Source: an uncultured Lachnospiraceae bacterium (GTDB lineage: Bacteria; Bacillota; Clostridia; Lachnospirales; Lachnospiraceae). From it: a DNA stretch of 14,190 nucleotides. This document shows positions 5,573 to 14,190 of the stretch, one piece after another. The notes beneath the pieces are model-generated. The model did not search any database and was not told the origin of the DNA. It saw only the letters and a program-made list of their open reading frames with translations. Numbering within the stretch: position 1 is the stretch's first letter; each line of letters starts with the position of its first letter. A program made the translations under genes and the position numbers. Location of the stretch: positions 1 to 14,190 of the forward strand of contig CADCPJ010000306.1 of the NCBI GenBank assembly GCA_902803245.1. Direction: 5' to 3'.

Positions 5573-7111
5573 TTGAACAACCATCCAGCTGCCGTAAAGA
5601 TGCGGAACATTACCAAGGTCTTCGGCTCAATTACAGCAAACTCCGAAGTGAGCCTCGATATCCGGAGAGGTGAGATTCTGGCCCTTCTGGGTGAAAATGG
5701 CAGCGGCAAGACCACCCTCATGAATATGCTCTCCGGGATCTACTATCCGGACAGCGGCAGCATATTTATTGATGACCGGGAAGTGTCCATCGGCTCACCG
5801 AAGGAGGCATACGCCTATGGCATAGGGATGATCCACCAGCATTTCAAGCTCGTGGATGTTCTGACCGCTGCGGAGAATATCGTGCTCGGGCTCAAGGAGG
5901 AAGGGAAACTGGACCTTGTGAAGGCCGGGCAGAAGATCTTAAAGATCTGTGAAGACTACGGGTTTGAAGTGGATCCGAAGCAGAAGATCTACGACATGTC
6001 GGTGTCCCAGAAGCAGACCGTCGAGATCGTGAAGGTTCTCTACCGCGGGGCGGATATCCTGATCCTCGATGAGCCCACGGCCGTCCTCACGCCGCAGGAG
6101 ACAGACAAGCTGTTCGCCGTCCTCCGCAATATGCGCGACGACGGCAAGGCCATCGTCATCATCACCCACAAGCTCCATGAAGTGGAGGACTTAAGTGACC
6201 GCGTCGCTGTCTTAAGAAAAGGGAAGTACATCGGCGAGATGATGACGAAGGACACGAACTCGCAGGAGATGACCGACATGATGGTCGGCCGGTCCGTGTC
6301 CCTCAACATTGAGCGCCCAAAGGTGGAGAATGCACATCCGAGGATTCAGGTGAAGGGACTGTCCGTGAGGAGCTCCGACGGAATCCTGAAGCTTGACGAC
6401 GTCTCATTTACGGCAAATGCCGGGGAGATTCTCGGCATCGCGGGAATATCCGGGAGCGGGCAGAAGGAACTTCTCGAGAGCATCGCGGGCCTTCAGAAAG
6501 CGGAAAAGGGCAGCATCACCTACATAGGCGACGACGGAAAGGAGACGGAGCTTCTCGGACTCACCCCGCTTGCCATCAGCGAGATGGGCGTGTCGCTCTC
6601 CTTCGTTCCTGAGGACCGCCTCGGCATGGGTCTCGTCGCCAATATGGACCTGACCGACAATATGATGCTGAGGTCCTACAGGAAGGGCAGATCTCCCTTT
6701 ACGGACCGGAAGGGACCGAGGACACTGGCCCAGAGCGTCGTCGATGAGCTGGAAGTGGTGACGCCGGGCATCTCGACTCCGGTCCGCCGCTTAAGCGGAG
6801 GAAATGTACAGAAGGTCCTCGTGGGGCGCGAAATTTCGCTCAATCCCACCGTTCTCATGACCGCTTATGTTGTGCGCGGCCTGGACATCAATTCAGCTTA
6901 TACCATCTACCGGCTGTTAAATGAACAGAAAAAGCGCGGCGTATCCGTCGTCTTCGTCGGCGAAGACCTGGATGTCGTCCTTGCGCTGTGCGACCGCATC
7001 CTGGTCCTGTGCGGCGGAAAAGTCAGCGGCATAGTCGACGGCAGAAGCGCCGAAAAGAACGAGGTCGGTATGATGATGACGAAACTTGGAGGTGTCAGGA
7101 ATGAAGAATAA
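5573..7111 (+). CDS. Nucleoside ABC transporter double ATP-binding protein, NupO/YufO-like
   Basis: A 512-residue cytoplasmic ATPase with two fused nucleotide-binding domains, as in sugar and nucleoside importers of the RbsA/YufO group. Domain 1 is complete: Walker A GENGSGKTT (40-48), the family Q-loop GMIHQHF (85-91), a variant signature MSVSQKQ (142-148), Walker B LILDEP (163-168) and switch His199. Domain 2 is degenerate: GISGSGQKE (291-299) lacks the Walker A GKT, VPEDRLGMGL is at 345-354, LSGGNVQK near 408, and AYVVRGLD (431-438) replaces a canonical Walker B. This asymmetry is normal for the family. I chose the TTG at 5573: AAAGGAG (5558-5564) lies eight bases upstream and the length fits homologues of about 510 residues. 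Its end overlaps the first permease by 11 bases, indicating translational coupling. Confidence 0.92.
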   Translation: MNNHPAAVKMRNITKVFGSITANSEVSLDIRRGEILALLGENGSGKTTLMNMLSGIYYPDSGSIFIDDREVSIGSPKEAYAYGIGMIHQHFKLVDVLTAAENIVLGLKEEGKLDLVKAGQKILKICEDYGFEVDPKQKIYDMSVSQKQTVEIVKVLYRGADILILDEPTAVLTPQETDKLFAVLRNMRDDGKAIVIITHKLHEVEDLSDRVAVLRKGKYIGEMMTKDTNSQEMTDMMVGRSVSLNIERPKVENAHPRIQVKGLSVRSSDGILKLDDVSFTANAGEILGIAGISGSGQKELLESIAGLQKAEKGSITYIGDDGKETELLGLTPLAISEMGVSLSFVPEDRLGMGLVANMDLTDNMMLRSYRKGRSPFTDRKGPRTLAQSVVDELEVVTPGISTPVRRLSGGNVQKVLVGREISLNPTVLMTAYVVRGLDINSAYTIYRLLNEQKKRGVSVVFVGEDLDVVLALCDRILVLCGGKVSGIVDGRSAEKNEVGMMMTKLGGVRNEE

Positions 7112-8186
7112 AACAAAAGCACCTCTTTTCCACATCACGAAGAGAAAGATGCTTCCGTGGCATCGCCGCTGGTTTATCCGGCTTATCGGCATCCTCCTTT
7201 CCTTCGTCGTGTGCGCGATCATCACTATGGTCATGACGGGGCTCAATCCTGTGGAGGTGGCCTCCTCGCTGGTCTACGGCGCCTTCGGAACTCCCAGAAA
7301 ATGCTGGATCCTGGGTCAGGAAGTCGCCATACTGCTCTGCGTGGCACTCGCCCTCACGCCTGCTTTCCGCATGCGGTTCTGGAACCTCGGCGGCGAGGGA
7401 CAGATTCTCGTCGGGGGTCTCGCCTGTGCGGCGTGCATGATCCTCATCGGCGACAAAGTGCCGAACGGCCTCCTCATTTTCATCATGCTCGTCTCATCCG
7501 TCGCCGCAGGTGCCGCCTGGGCTCTGCTTCCTGCCATCTGTAAGGCGAAGTGGAACACCAATGAGACGCTCTTTACGCTGATGATGAACTATGTGGGCAT
7601 ACAGCTCGTGGCCTATTTCACGATTGTCTGGGAGGTTCCGAAGGGATCCGGAAAGATCGGCATCATCAACCAGAACACCAATGCGGGATGGCTTCCCCAG
7701 GTGGGACCTTCGAAGTACTTCCTCAATATCCTCATCGTGCTCGCCCTCACGGTCATCATTTATATCTATATGAGGTACAGCAAGCATGGCTACGAGATCG
7801 CCGTCGTCGGAGAGAGCGAGAACACGGCGAGATATGCGGGGATCAAGGTCGGAAAGGTTATTATCCGGACGCTTCTTCTGTCGGGCGCGCTCTGCGGTCT
7901 GGCCGGTTTCCTGCTCGTTGGCGGCACCAACCACACGATCACGACGACCATCGCGGGCGGGCGCGGCTTCACGGCCGTCATGGTGGCCTGGCTCGCAAAG
8001 TTCAACCCGATCGGTATGATCTTCAGCTCGCTATTGCTTGTCTTTTTCAGCCAGGGTGCCAGCGAGATCTCGACGGCTTTCTCGCTCAACCACTCCTTTG
8101 GCGATATCCTCACCGGAATCATACTGTTCTTCATCATCGGAAGCGAATTCTTCATCAACTACAGGATTCATTTCCGCAAGTCCTGA
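7101..8186 (+). CDS. Nucleoside ABC transporter permease 1, NupP/YufP-like
   Basis: A 361-residue membrane protein of the branched-chain/sugar/nucleoside permease family (BPD_transp_2). After a basic cytoplasmic N-terminus, hydrophobic segments start near residue 26 (LIGILLSFVVCAIITMVM) and continue to the C-terminus, about eight to ten in total. Family signatures are FWNLGGEGQILVGG and NETLFTLMMNYVGIQ in the first half and the ATPase-contact loop SKHGYEIAVVGESENTARYAGI in the second. It pairs with the second permease to form the channel for nucleosides delivered by the BMP protein. The ATG at 7101 follows GGAGGT by seven bases and lies inside the end of the ATPase gene; an in-frame TTG at 7086 precedes the ribosome binding site and is unlikely. 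Confidence 0.92.
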   Translation: MKNKTKAPLFHITKRKMLPWHRRWFIRLIGILLSFVVCAIITMVMTGLNPVEVASSLVYGAFGTPRKCWILGQEVAILLCVALALTPAFRMRFWNLGGEGQILVGGLACAACMILIGDKVPNGLLIFIMLVSSVAAGAAWALLPAICKAKWNTNETLFTLMMNYVGIQLVAYFTIVWEVPKGSGKIGIINQNTNAGWLPQVGPSKYFLNILIVLALTVIIYIYMRYSKHGYEIAVVGESENTARYAGIKVGKVIIRTLLLSGALCGLAGFLLVGGTNHTITTTIAGGRGFTAVMVAWLAKFNPIGMIFSSLLLVFFSQGASEISTAFSLNHSFGDILTGIILFFIIGSEFFINYRIHFRKS

Positions 8187-8210
8187 TCATGCGAGGAGGG
8201 AGCAAGGAAT

Positions 8211-9197
8211 ATGTTTGATATTGTGTCGTTTATTCCCCGCGCCGTTGCGCAGAGTATCCCGCTTCTCTTCGGAAGCACGGGCGAGACCATCACGGAAAAG
8301 TGCGGCAATCTGAACCTCGGAATCCCCGGCGTCATGTACGTGGGCGCCATCAGCGGCGTCATCGGATCATTTTTCTACGAGCAGTCGACGGAAAACATGC
8401 ACGCGTTTCCGGCGATTGCCATTCCGGTGCTCTGCTGCCTCGCCGGGTCGCTCCTCATGGGGCTTTTATACTCATTCCTGACCGTCACGCTGAGGGCGAA
8501 CCAGAACGTCACGGGTCTTGCCATCACAACGTTTGGCGTGGGCTTCGGAAACTTCTTCGGCGGGTCGCTCATCAAGCTGACCGGCTCGGAGGTGCCGAGC
8601 ATCGCCCTGTCGAGGACAAATGCCTACTTCGCGCGGAGCCTGCCTTTTGCAGCGAAAACCGGCTGGTTCGGAAAGATCTTCTTCTCCTACGGGTTTCTGG
8701 CTTATCTGGCCATCGTCATCGCGCTCATCGCGTCCTATGTGCTCGGCCACACCCGCGTGGGCCTTCAGCTAAGGGCCGTGGGCGAGAGCCCGGCCACGGC
8801 GGACGCCGCCGGCATCAACATCACGAAGTACAAGTACGTGACGACCTGCCTCGGCTGCATGATCGCGGGACTTGGCGGACTCTATTACGTCATGGACTAC
8901 GCCAGCGGCGTCTGGTCCAATGACGCGTTCGGCGACCGCGGCTGGCTCGCCATCGCGCTCGTCATTTTCACAATCTGGCGCCCGAACATCTCGATCCTCG
9001 CGTCCATGCTGTTTGGCGGGCTCTACATCCTGTACCTCTATATTCCGAGCGGAATGAACCTCTCCACGAAAGAGATCTACAAGATGTTCCCGTACCTCGT
9101 CACCATCGTGGTTCTTGTGATCTCGAGCATGCGCAACAAGAGAGAAAACCAGCCTCCGGCAAGCCTCGGACTCAACTATTTCCGGGAAGACCGGTAG
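8211..9197 (+). CDS. Nucleoside ABC transporter permease 2, NupQ/YufQ-like
   Basis: A 328-residue permease of the same family as its upstream neighbour, with about eight hydrophobic segments. Characteristic motifs are GETITEKCGNLNLGIPGVM near residues 24-42, the NQNVTGLAITTFGVG segment and the loop TRVGLQLRAVGESPATADAAGI, expected to contact the ATPase. The C-terminal tail is short and charged. GAGGAGGG (8193-8200) precedes the ATG by ten bases, and only 24 bases separate it from the first permease. It is the last gene of the operon and is followed by a strong terminator. Confidence 0.92.
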   Translation: MFDIVSFIPRAVAQSIPLLFGSTGETITEKCGNLNLGIPGVMYVGAISGVIGSFFYEQSTENMHAFPAIAIPVLCCLAGSLLMGLLYSFLTVTLRANQNVTGLAITTFGVGFGNFFGGSLIKLTGSEVPSIALSRTNAYFARSLPFAAKTGWFGKIFFSYGFLAYLAIVIALIASYVLGHTRVGLQLRAVGESPATADAAGINITKYKYVTTCLGCMIAGLGGLYYVMDYASGVWSNDAFGDRGWLAIALVIFTIWRPNISILASMLFGGLYILYLYIPSGMNLSTKEIYKMFPYLVTIVVLVISSMRNKRENQPPASLGLNYFREDR

Positions 9198-9220
9198 TAG
9201 AAAAGAATTCCCCCTTTTTT

Positions 9221-9283
9221 GCCGCTCATTTTTCGTTTCCCGGTTCCCTTAATACCGGGGGCGGAAGGTGGGCGGCTTTTTTT
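9221..9283 (+). terminator. Terminator of the nucleoside transporter operon
   Basis: A long hairpin pairs 9221-9244 with 9254-9276 (outer GCCGC/GCGGC, inner CCCGGT/ACCGGG) and ends in seven T residues (9277-9283). Several pairs in the middle are U.G wobbles on the plus-strand RNA and would be A.C mismatches on the opposite strand, so the signal is meant for plus-strand transcription. Confidence 0.88.
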
Positions 9284-9439
9284 GCGCGGCTTCCGGTTTT
9301 TTGGGATCCTTCCGCTTAAGGCATTGCTCCAGGCCGGGTGATCTGTGGACTGGGTGATCTGCGGAGAAAATTCATCACTGCAACGCTTTATTGTACTAAA
9401 AAAAGAACAAAAAATCGGGCCTCGGATGCAAATTTGTGA
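9284..9439. other. Non-coding spacer upstream of gdhA with a 16-bp tandem duplication
   Basis: The gap between the transporter terminator and the gdhA promoter has no credible gene. It contains two adjacent copies of GGGTGATCTG(T/C)GGA at 9336-9349 and 9352-9365 (period 16, one difference), then an A-rich tract at about 9398-9415. The duplication could be a regulator site for gdhA, but it lies about 75-100 bp upstream of the -35 box and no known motif is recognised. Confidence 0.4.
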
Positions 9440-9468
9440 TTGTAACGGAAAAAGTGATGCATTATAAT
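9440..9468 (+). promoter_or_regulatory. gdhA promoter with an inverted repeat over the -10 box
   Basis: A perfect TATAAT (9463-9468) lies 17 bp after TTGTAA (9440-9445). A 7-bp inverted repeat, AAGTGAT (9452-9458) and ATCACTT (9467-9473) around an 8-bp centre, straddles the -10 element, a position suited to a repressor. Transcription would begin near 9475 and give a leader of about 68 nt. Confidence 0.7.
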
Positions 9469-9527
9469 CACTTCCGTGGTTTATATTGGTAAAGTGCTAA
9501 AACTTTTGTGAGAGGCATGCGTTTTAA

Positions 9528-10877
<1,350 letters not shown>

Positions 10878-10887
10878 TAGAAAAAAC

Positions 10888-10921
10888 GTGACAATGGGGA
10901 CTGTCCCCATTGTCACATTTT
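10888..10921 (+). terminator. Perfect 29-nt palindrome after gdhA, sister of the alaA terminator
   Basis: Positions 10888-10916 are a perfect palindrome with 14-bp arms (GTGACAATGGGGAC and its complement) around a single T. An A-run lies just before it and ATTTT just after, so it could act in either direction. It differs from the copy at 3991-4019 only at one base pair, which is changed on both arms (A-T here, T-A there). Confidence 0.8.
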
Positions 10922-10936
10922 GAAATGAAAGCTGCG

Positions 10937-10962
10937 GCATCGGGGCTGGCCCGGTGCCTTTT
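10937..10962 (+). terminator. Second terminator hairpin after gdhA
   Basis: An 8-bp stem (GCATCGGG at 10937-10944 with CCCGGTGC at 10950-10957, one G.T pair) closes on a five-base loop and is followed by C then TTTT. It sits 20 bases after the palindrome and probably completes termination of gdhA. Confidence 0.6.
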
Positions 10963-11078
10963 GCATGTTTTATGCTTCGCGGGATGCTCCTTGTACCGCC
11001 CATGAAAAAAGTTTTTCGGATCAGAAAAAGGATTTTTCCGGGGAATGCGGAACAATAGGGTATAAGCGGAGGTTTGCC

Positions 11079-12086
11079 ATGCTCGTCAGAGAGGAACTGG
11101 AACAACATGAGATCGCGTCTTTAAGCCCCTATGCCGCCTGTGCGGCGAGGTCGAAGGGCAGGGCGCGCTCTGAGGAGGAGTGCGACATACGCACCTGCTT
11201 CATGCGCGACCGCGACCGCATTGTCCACAGCAAGTCCTTCCGCAGGCTGAAGGACAAGACGCAGGTGTTCCTGTCCCCGAAGGGCGACCACTACCGGACC
11301 CGGCTCATGCACACCCTGGAGGTTTCCCAGACCTCGAGAACCGTGGCCAGGTGCCTGAAGCTGAACGAGGACCTGGTGGAGGCCATCGCTCTCGGGCACG
11401 ACCTCGGCCACACGCCGTTCGGCCACGCGGGGGAGAGGGCACTTAACGAAGTCTGTGCTTTGGGGTTTAAGCATTACGAGCAGAGCGTCCGCGTGGCGCA
11501 GGTCCTTGAGAAGGACGGAAAAGGACTGAACCTGACGAGTGAGGTCCTTGACGGCATGCTGAACCACGGCACGGCGAAGCATCCCTCGACTCTGGAAGGC
11601 CAGATCGTCCGCCTCTGCGACAAGATTTCCTATGTCCACCACGACATGGACGATGCGGAGAGGGCGGGAATCCTTAAGGAGACGGATATCCCGAGGCACC
11701 TGCGGGAGCTCCTCGGCTATTCCACCAGGGAGAGACTCAATACATTTATCCACGACATCGTCCGCAGCTCCGCCGGGCAGCCGGAGGTGACGATGTCCCG
11801 GGAGATCGGGGAGGGACTAAAGGAGCTAAGGGCATTTCTCTTTGAAAACCTCTACACGAACCCGGACGCGAAGAGCGAGGAGAAGATGGCCGTCGCGATG
11901 CTCACAGCTCTCTACGAGCACTACATCCTTCATCCGGAGGAGATGGCTGAGGAGTATTACGACATGATTGCCAGATGCGCGGACTCCAACGAGAGGGTGG
12001 TCTGCGACTACATCTCCGGCATGACGGACGCTTATTCCAAGATGAAATTCGAGGAGATCTATGTGCCGAAGGCCTGGAGCCGGTAG
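11079..12086 (+). CDS. dgt: Deoxyguanosinetriphosphate triphosphohydrolase-like HD-domain protein
   Basis: A 335-residue cytoplasmic HD-superfamily protein that probably removes triphosphate from dNTPs to give deoxynucleosides. The metal-binding set is visible: His78 in RTRLMHTLEV, His107-Asp108 in ALGHDLGHTPFGHAG and Asp181 in LCDKISYVHHDMDDA. The N-terminal RDRDRIVHSKSFRRLKDKTQVF is the typical start of Dgt-like proteins. Length suits the short dGTPase-like group common in Firmicutes rather than the longer E. coli enzyme; exact substrate preference cannot be read here. GGAGGT (11068-11073) precedes the ATG by five bases. I see no convincing promoter in the AT-rich stretch before it. The 149-base gap to dnaG has no clear terminator, so the two may be cotranscribed, as in other clostridia. 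Confidence 0.92.
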   Translation: MLVREELEQHEIASLSPYAACAARSKGRARSEEECDIRTCFMRDRDRIVHSKSFRRLKDKTQVFLSPKGDHYRTRLMHTLEVSQTSRTVARCLKLNEDLVEAIALGHDLGHTPFGHAGERALNEVCALGFKHYEQSVRVAQVLEKDGKGLNLTSEVLDGMLNHGTAKHPSTLEGQIVRLCDKISYVHHDMDDAERAGILKETDIPRHLRELLGYSTRERLNTFIHDIVRSSAGQPEVTMSREIGEGLKELRAFLFENLYTNPDAKSEEKMAVAMLTALYEHYILHPEEMAEEYYDMIARCADSNERVVCDYISGMTDAYSKMKFEEIYVPKAWSR

Positions 12087-12121
12087 CATCTGCGGCGATA
12101 CGCACTTTCTTCGCGGTAATA

Positions 12122-12226
12122 TCTCTATGCCGCTCCTTTGCATGAACCGGGGAATGAACAGGAGAATACCCGGAGAATGAAGGTCTCTATGTCACTTCCC
12201 CCGCTTAAAACCGGGGAATGAACAGG
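12122..12226. repeat. Imperfect tandem duplication in the dnaG leader
   Basis: An identical 18-base segment, AACCGGGGAATGAACAGG, occurs at 12145-12162 and 12209-12226. Each is preceded at similar distance by TCTCTATG (12122-12129 and 12184-12191). The period is about 63 bp, so the region before dnaG looks like a duplicated leader. The second copy also forms a bulged hairpin at 12196-12218 (TTCCCC/GGGGAA) just before the ribosome binding site. Confidence 0.7.
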
Positions 12227-12235
12227 TGGGAATCA

Positions 12236-14014
12236 ATGCAGTATAACGACGAAATCATAGGGGAAGTGCTCCATCGGACGAACATCGTGGACCTGATCGG
12301 GCAGGACGTCCGCCTGAGGCGGTCCGGGGCCGACTACACGGGACTCTGCCCGTTTCACTTAGAGAAGACTCCCTCCTTCCACGTCTCCGGAGCAAAACAG
12401 CTCTATTACTGCTTCGGGTGCCACGCCGGGGGAAATGCCTTCACCTATATGATGGAGTACCACAATTATTCCTTTTCCGAGGCCCTGCAGTATCTGGCCG
12501 AAAAGGCCGGCGTGAGCCTCCCCGAGGTGAGGATGAGCGAGGCCGAAAGAGAGGCGGCAAAGAAGAAGGATCTGCTCCTCGAAGTCCACAAAAAGGCAGC
12601 CGGATTCTACTACTACCGCCTGAAGCAGCCGGCCGGGGAGCACGGGCTGAGATACTTAAGGGAGCGGGGTCTTACGGACGAGACGATCCGGAAGTTCGGA
12701 CTGGGCTATGCCGATCAGTTCGGCAGCTCCCTCTACCGCTATCTGAAAAATGAATCCTACAGCGACGCCATCCTTGAGGAGAGCGGTCTGTTCCGGTTTG
12801 ACGAGAAGAGGGGCGTGTCGGACCGCTTCTGGAACCGCGTGATGTTCCCGATCACCGATACAAGGGGGCGGGTCATCGGATTCGGCGGGCGCGTCATGGG
12901 AGAGGGGAATCCGAAATATCTCAATTCTCCCGAGTCCTACCTCTTCAATAAGAGAAAGAACCTCTACGCCCTTCATTACGCGAGGTCGACGAGGCGCAGC
13001 TGCCTGCTCCTTTGCGAGGGATACATGGATGTGATATCGATGCACCAGGCCGGCTTTGACAATGCGGTCGCCTCGCTCGGGACCGCGCTGACGGAGGAAC
13101 AGTGCACGCTTCTTAAGCGGTTCACATCCGAAGTGCTCCTCCTCTATGACAGCGACGGCGCGGGAGTTGGCGCAGCACTCAGGGCTATCCCGCTCCTTAA
13201 AGATGCCGGGATCACCCCGAGAGTCGTCGATTTAAGCCCCCATAAGGATCCGGACGAATTCATCAGGGCAGAAGGGGCGGAAGCGATGGAGGAGAGGCTG
13301 CGCCTGGCGGAAAATGCATTTCTCTTCGAGATCCGCCAGCTTGAGAAAAACTACCGGCGGTCGGACCCGGCGGAGTGGACGGAGTTCCAGAGGGAGACGG
13401 CGAGGCGGCTGCTCGCATTTCCGGAGGAAATGGAGCGCGAGAATTACCTCGAGGCGCTCTGCGGCAGGTACGGCTTCGACAGACAGAAGATGCGGCGCCT
13501 CATCGGGAGGGTCGCGGAGGAAGGACCCGGGACCGCCCGGTATGAGCGGCCGAAATCCGGGGAGAAGACCGACAGGCGCGAGGACGGCATGGTGACGACC
13601 CAGAAGCTGATGCTGACGTATCTCGCGAACTTCCCGGAGGCCGCGGAGGAGACGCGGGATCTCATAGGGCCGGAGGATTTCCGCGATCCGTTCTGCAAAG
13701 AGGTGGCGGAGATCCTCTACCGCCAGATCGGGAACGGGAGAGTGTCGGAGGCGGAGCTCATCGCGTCATTTAAGGAGAGCGAGGATGAGCGGCGGGCCGC
13801 CGGGATCTTTCACACCACGATTCCGGTGAAGAGCCAGGGGGAACTTGACAGGGCGTTCACCGACACCGTCATGAAGCTCCTCCGCGAGGGAAATGACGCG
13901 AGGCTGAAAGAGGCGGATATCACCGACATGAGCGTGTTTGCCGAGTACATCGACAGGAAGAAGAAGCTGGAAGAATTTGAGAGGGGAAAGCTCCTCCACC
14001 TGCCTTATGAGTGA
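12236..14014 (+). CDS. dnaG: DNA primase DnaG
   Basis: The replicative primase, 592 residues, makes RNA primers at the fork with DnaB helicase. The N-terminal zinc ribbon has Cys38, His41, Cys59 and Cys62 (CPFH...CFGC). The catalytic core carries RVIGFGGRVMG and KYLNSPES, followed by the TOPRIM motifs CEGYMDVISMHQAG and YDSDGAG. The C-terminal part, after a poorly conserved linker near residues 430-450, is the helicase-interaction domain. I prefer the ATG at 12236 (MQYNDEIIGEV matches the usual primase start) with AGGTGG six bases upstream; the ATG at 12218 adds six residues and has no properly spaced site. In Firmicutes dnaG is commonly followed by rpoD, which would lie just beyond the window. 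Confidence 0.96.
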   Translation: MQYNDEIIGEVLHRTNIVDLIGQDVRLRRSGADYTGLCPFHLEKTPSFHVSGAKQLYYCFGCHAGGNAFTYMMEYHNYSFSEALQYLAEKAGVSLPEVRMSEAEREAAKKKDLLLEVHKKAAGFYYYRLKQPAGEHGLRYLRERGLTDETIRKFGLGYADQFGSSLYRYLKNESYSDAILEESGLFRFDEKRGVSDRFWNRVMFPITDTRGRVIGFGGRVMGEGNPKYLNSPESYLFNKRKNLYALHYARSTRRSCLLLCEGYMDVISMHQAGFDNAVASLGTALTEEQCTLLKRFTSEVLLLYDSDGAGVGAALRAIPLLKDAGITPRVVDLSPHKDPDEFIRAEGAEAMEERLRLAENAFLFEIRQLEKNYRRSDPAEWTEFQRETARRLLAFPEEMERENYLEALCGRYGFDRQKMRRLIGRVAEEGPGTARYERPKSGEKTDRREDGMVTTQKLMLTYLANFPEAAEETRDLIGPEDFRDPFCKEVAEILYRQIGNGRVSEAELIASFKESEDERRAAGIFHTTIPVKSQGELDRAFTDTVMKLLREGNDARLKEADITDMSVFAEYIDRKKKLEEFERGKLLHLPYE

Positions 14015-14074
14015 CGGGCTCCCCCCGCTCAAAGCCGCGACGGGTTCCCCCGATCAAAGATCGGGGGCAGAACC
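14013..14074 (+). repeat. 26-bp imperfect tandem repeat ending in a palindrome after dnaG
   Basis: Two related units begin with GACGGG at 14013 (overlapping the dnaG stop) and 14039 and share TCCCCC, then TCAAAG. The second folds into a perfect 9-bp stem (14047-14055 with 14059-14067, loop AAA), with four further pairs (14043-14046 with 14071-14074) beyond a three-base bulge. No T-run follows, so it is not a standard terminator; it may be a processing or stability hairpin between dnaG and the next gene. Confidence 0.55.
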
Positions 14075-14118
14075 GGAAGGCCGCCCGGATATAAAGCTTA
14101 TATAGTAACTATTCAGCA

Positions 14119-14187
14119 CCCCTGAAATCAGAGTGAAAATCAGGCAGAGAACTGGTTTTCTGAATGGTTTTCGCTGTGATTTCGGGG
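14119..14187 (+). repeat. About 69-nt near-complete foldback at the window edge
   Basis: The segment folds on itself almost completely: 14119-14122 with 14184-14187, 14124-14130 with 14177-14183, 14132-14142 with 14165-14175, and 14145-14151 with 14156-14162, about 29 pairs. Interruptions are one bulged T (14123), a G.G mismatch and a GG/AA internal loop. Its three wobble pairs are G.U on plus-strand RNA, favouring that strand. It could be a small RNA, a leader element of the next gene, or one side of a miniature palindromic element cut by the window; the preceding ATAGTAACTAT (14101-14112 region) is itself palindromic. Confidence 0.6.
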
Positions 14188-14190
14188 CGG

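Noticed and set aside
6400..7000. Apparent inactivating loss of Walker motifs in the second ATPase domain
   Set aside because: A degenerate second nucleotide-binding domain is normal in this family of nucleoside and sugar importers.

Overview
The window looks like a chromosomal segment of a GC-rich clostridial Firmicute, most like the Lachnospiraceae. The basis is AGGAGG-type ribosome binding sites, a BMP-family nucleoside ABC transporter of the clostridial type, a dgt-dnaG pair of the kind that usually precedes rpoD in this group, and AT-rich intergenic promoters between GC-rich genes. No phage, transposase, rRNA, tRNA or CRISPR array was seen. All ten genes appear intact.

Layout. Positions 1-265 are AT-rich and non-coding, with a degenerate GATGA-rich stretch and a promoter. 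An AraC-type regulator (266-856) and an XdhC-family protein with reversed domain order (868-1950) follow as a tight pair. A 178-residue protein of unknown family lies on the minus strand (1944-2480), tail to tail with the XdhC gene. Its promoter and the putative alaA promoter diverge from a spacer that carries a 29-bp tandem repeat. The alanine aminotransferase alaA (2763-3977) ends in a perfect palindromic terminator, and a strong promoter follows at once for a purine-nucleoside-type transporter: binding protein (4167-5369), double ATPase (5573-7111) and two permeases (7101-8186, 8211-9197). A terminator and a structured leader separate the binding protein from the ATPase, which suggests differential expression within the operon. 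A G.U-rich terminator closes the operon. NADP-type glutamate dehydrogenase gdhA (9543-10877) has its own promoter, with an inverted repeat over the -10 box, and is followed by a second copy of the alaA palindrome. The last block is dgt (11079-12086) and dnaG (12236-14014). The leader before dnaG contains an imperfect duplication, and the 176 bases after dnaG hold small palindromes and a roughly 69-nt foldback at the window edge.

How the genes may work together (inference). Imported nucleosides would yield purine bases. XdhC proteins mature molybdenum hydroxylases such as xanthine dehydrogenase, although no such enzyme is in the window. GdhA fixes ammonium into glutamate, and AlaA exchanges amino groups between glutamate and alanine. 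This gives a loose purine/nitrogen theme, but the genes sit in separate transcription units and may be neighbours by chance. I found no clearly new multi-gene system. The most interesting material is non-coding: the paired palindromes with a compensatory change, the foldback at the end, the 29-bp repeat array and the structured leaders of the transporter operon.
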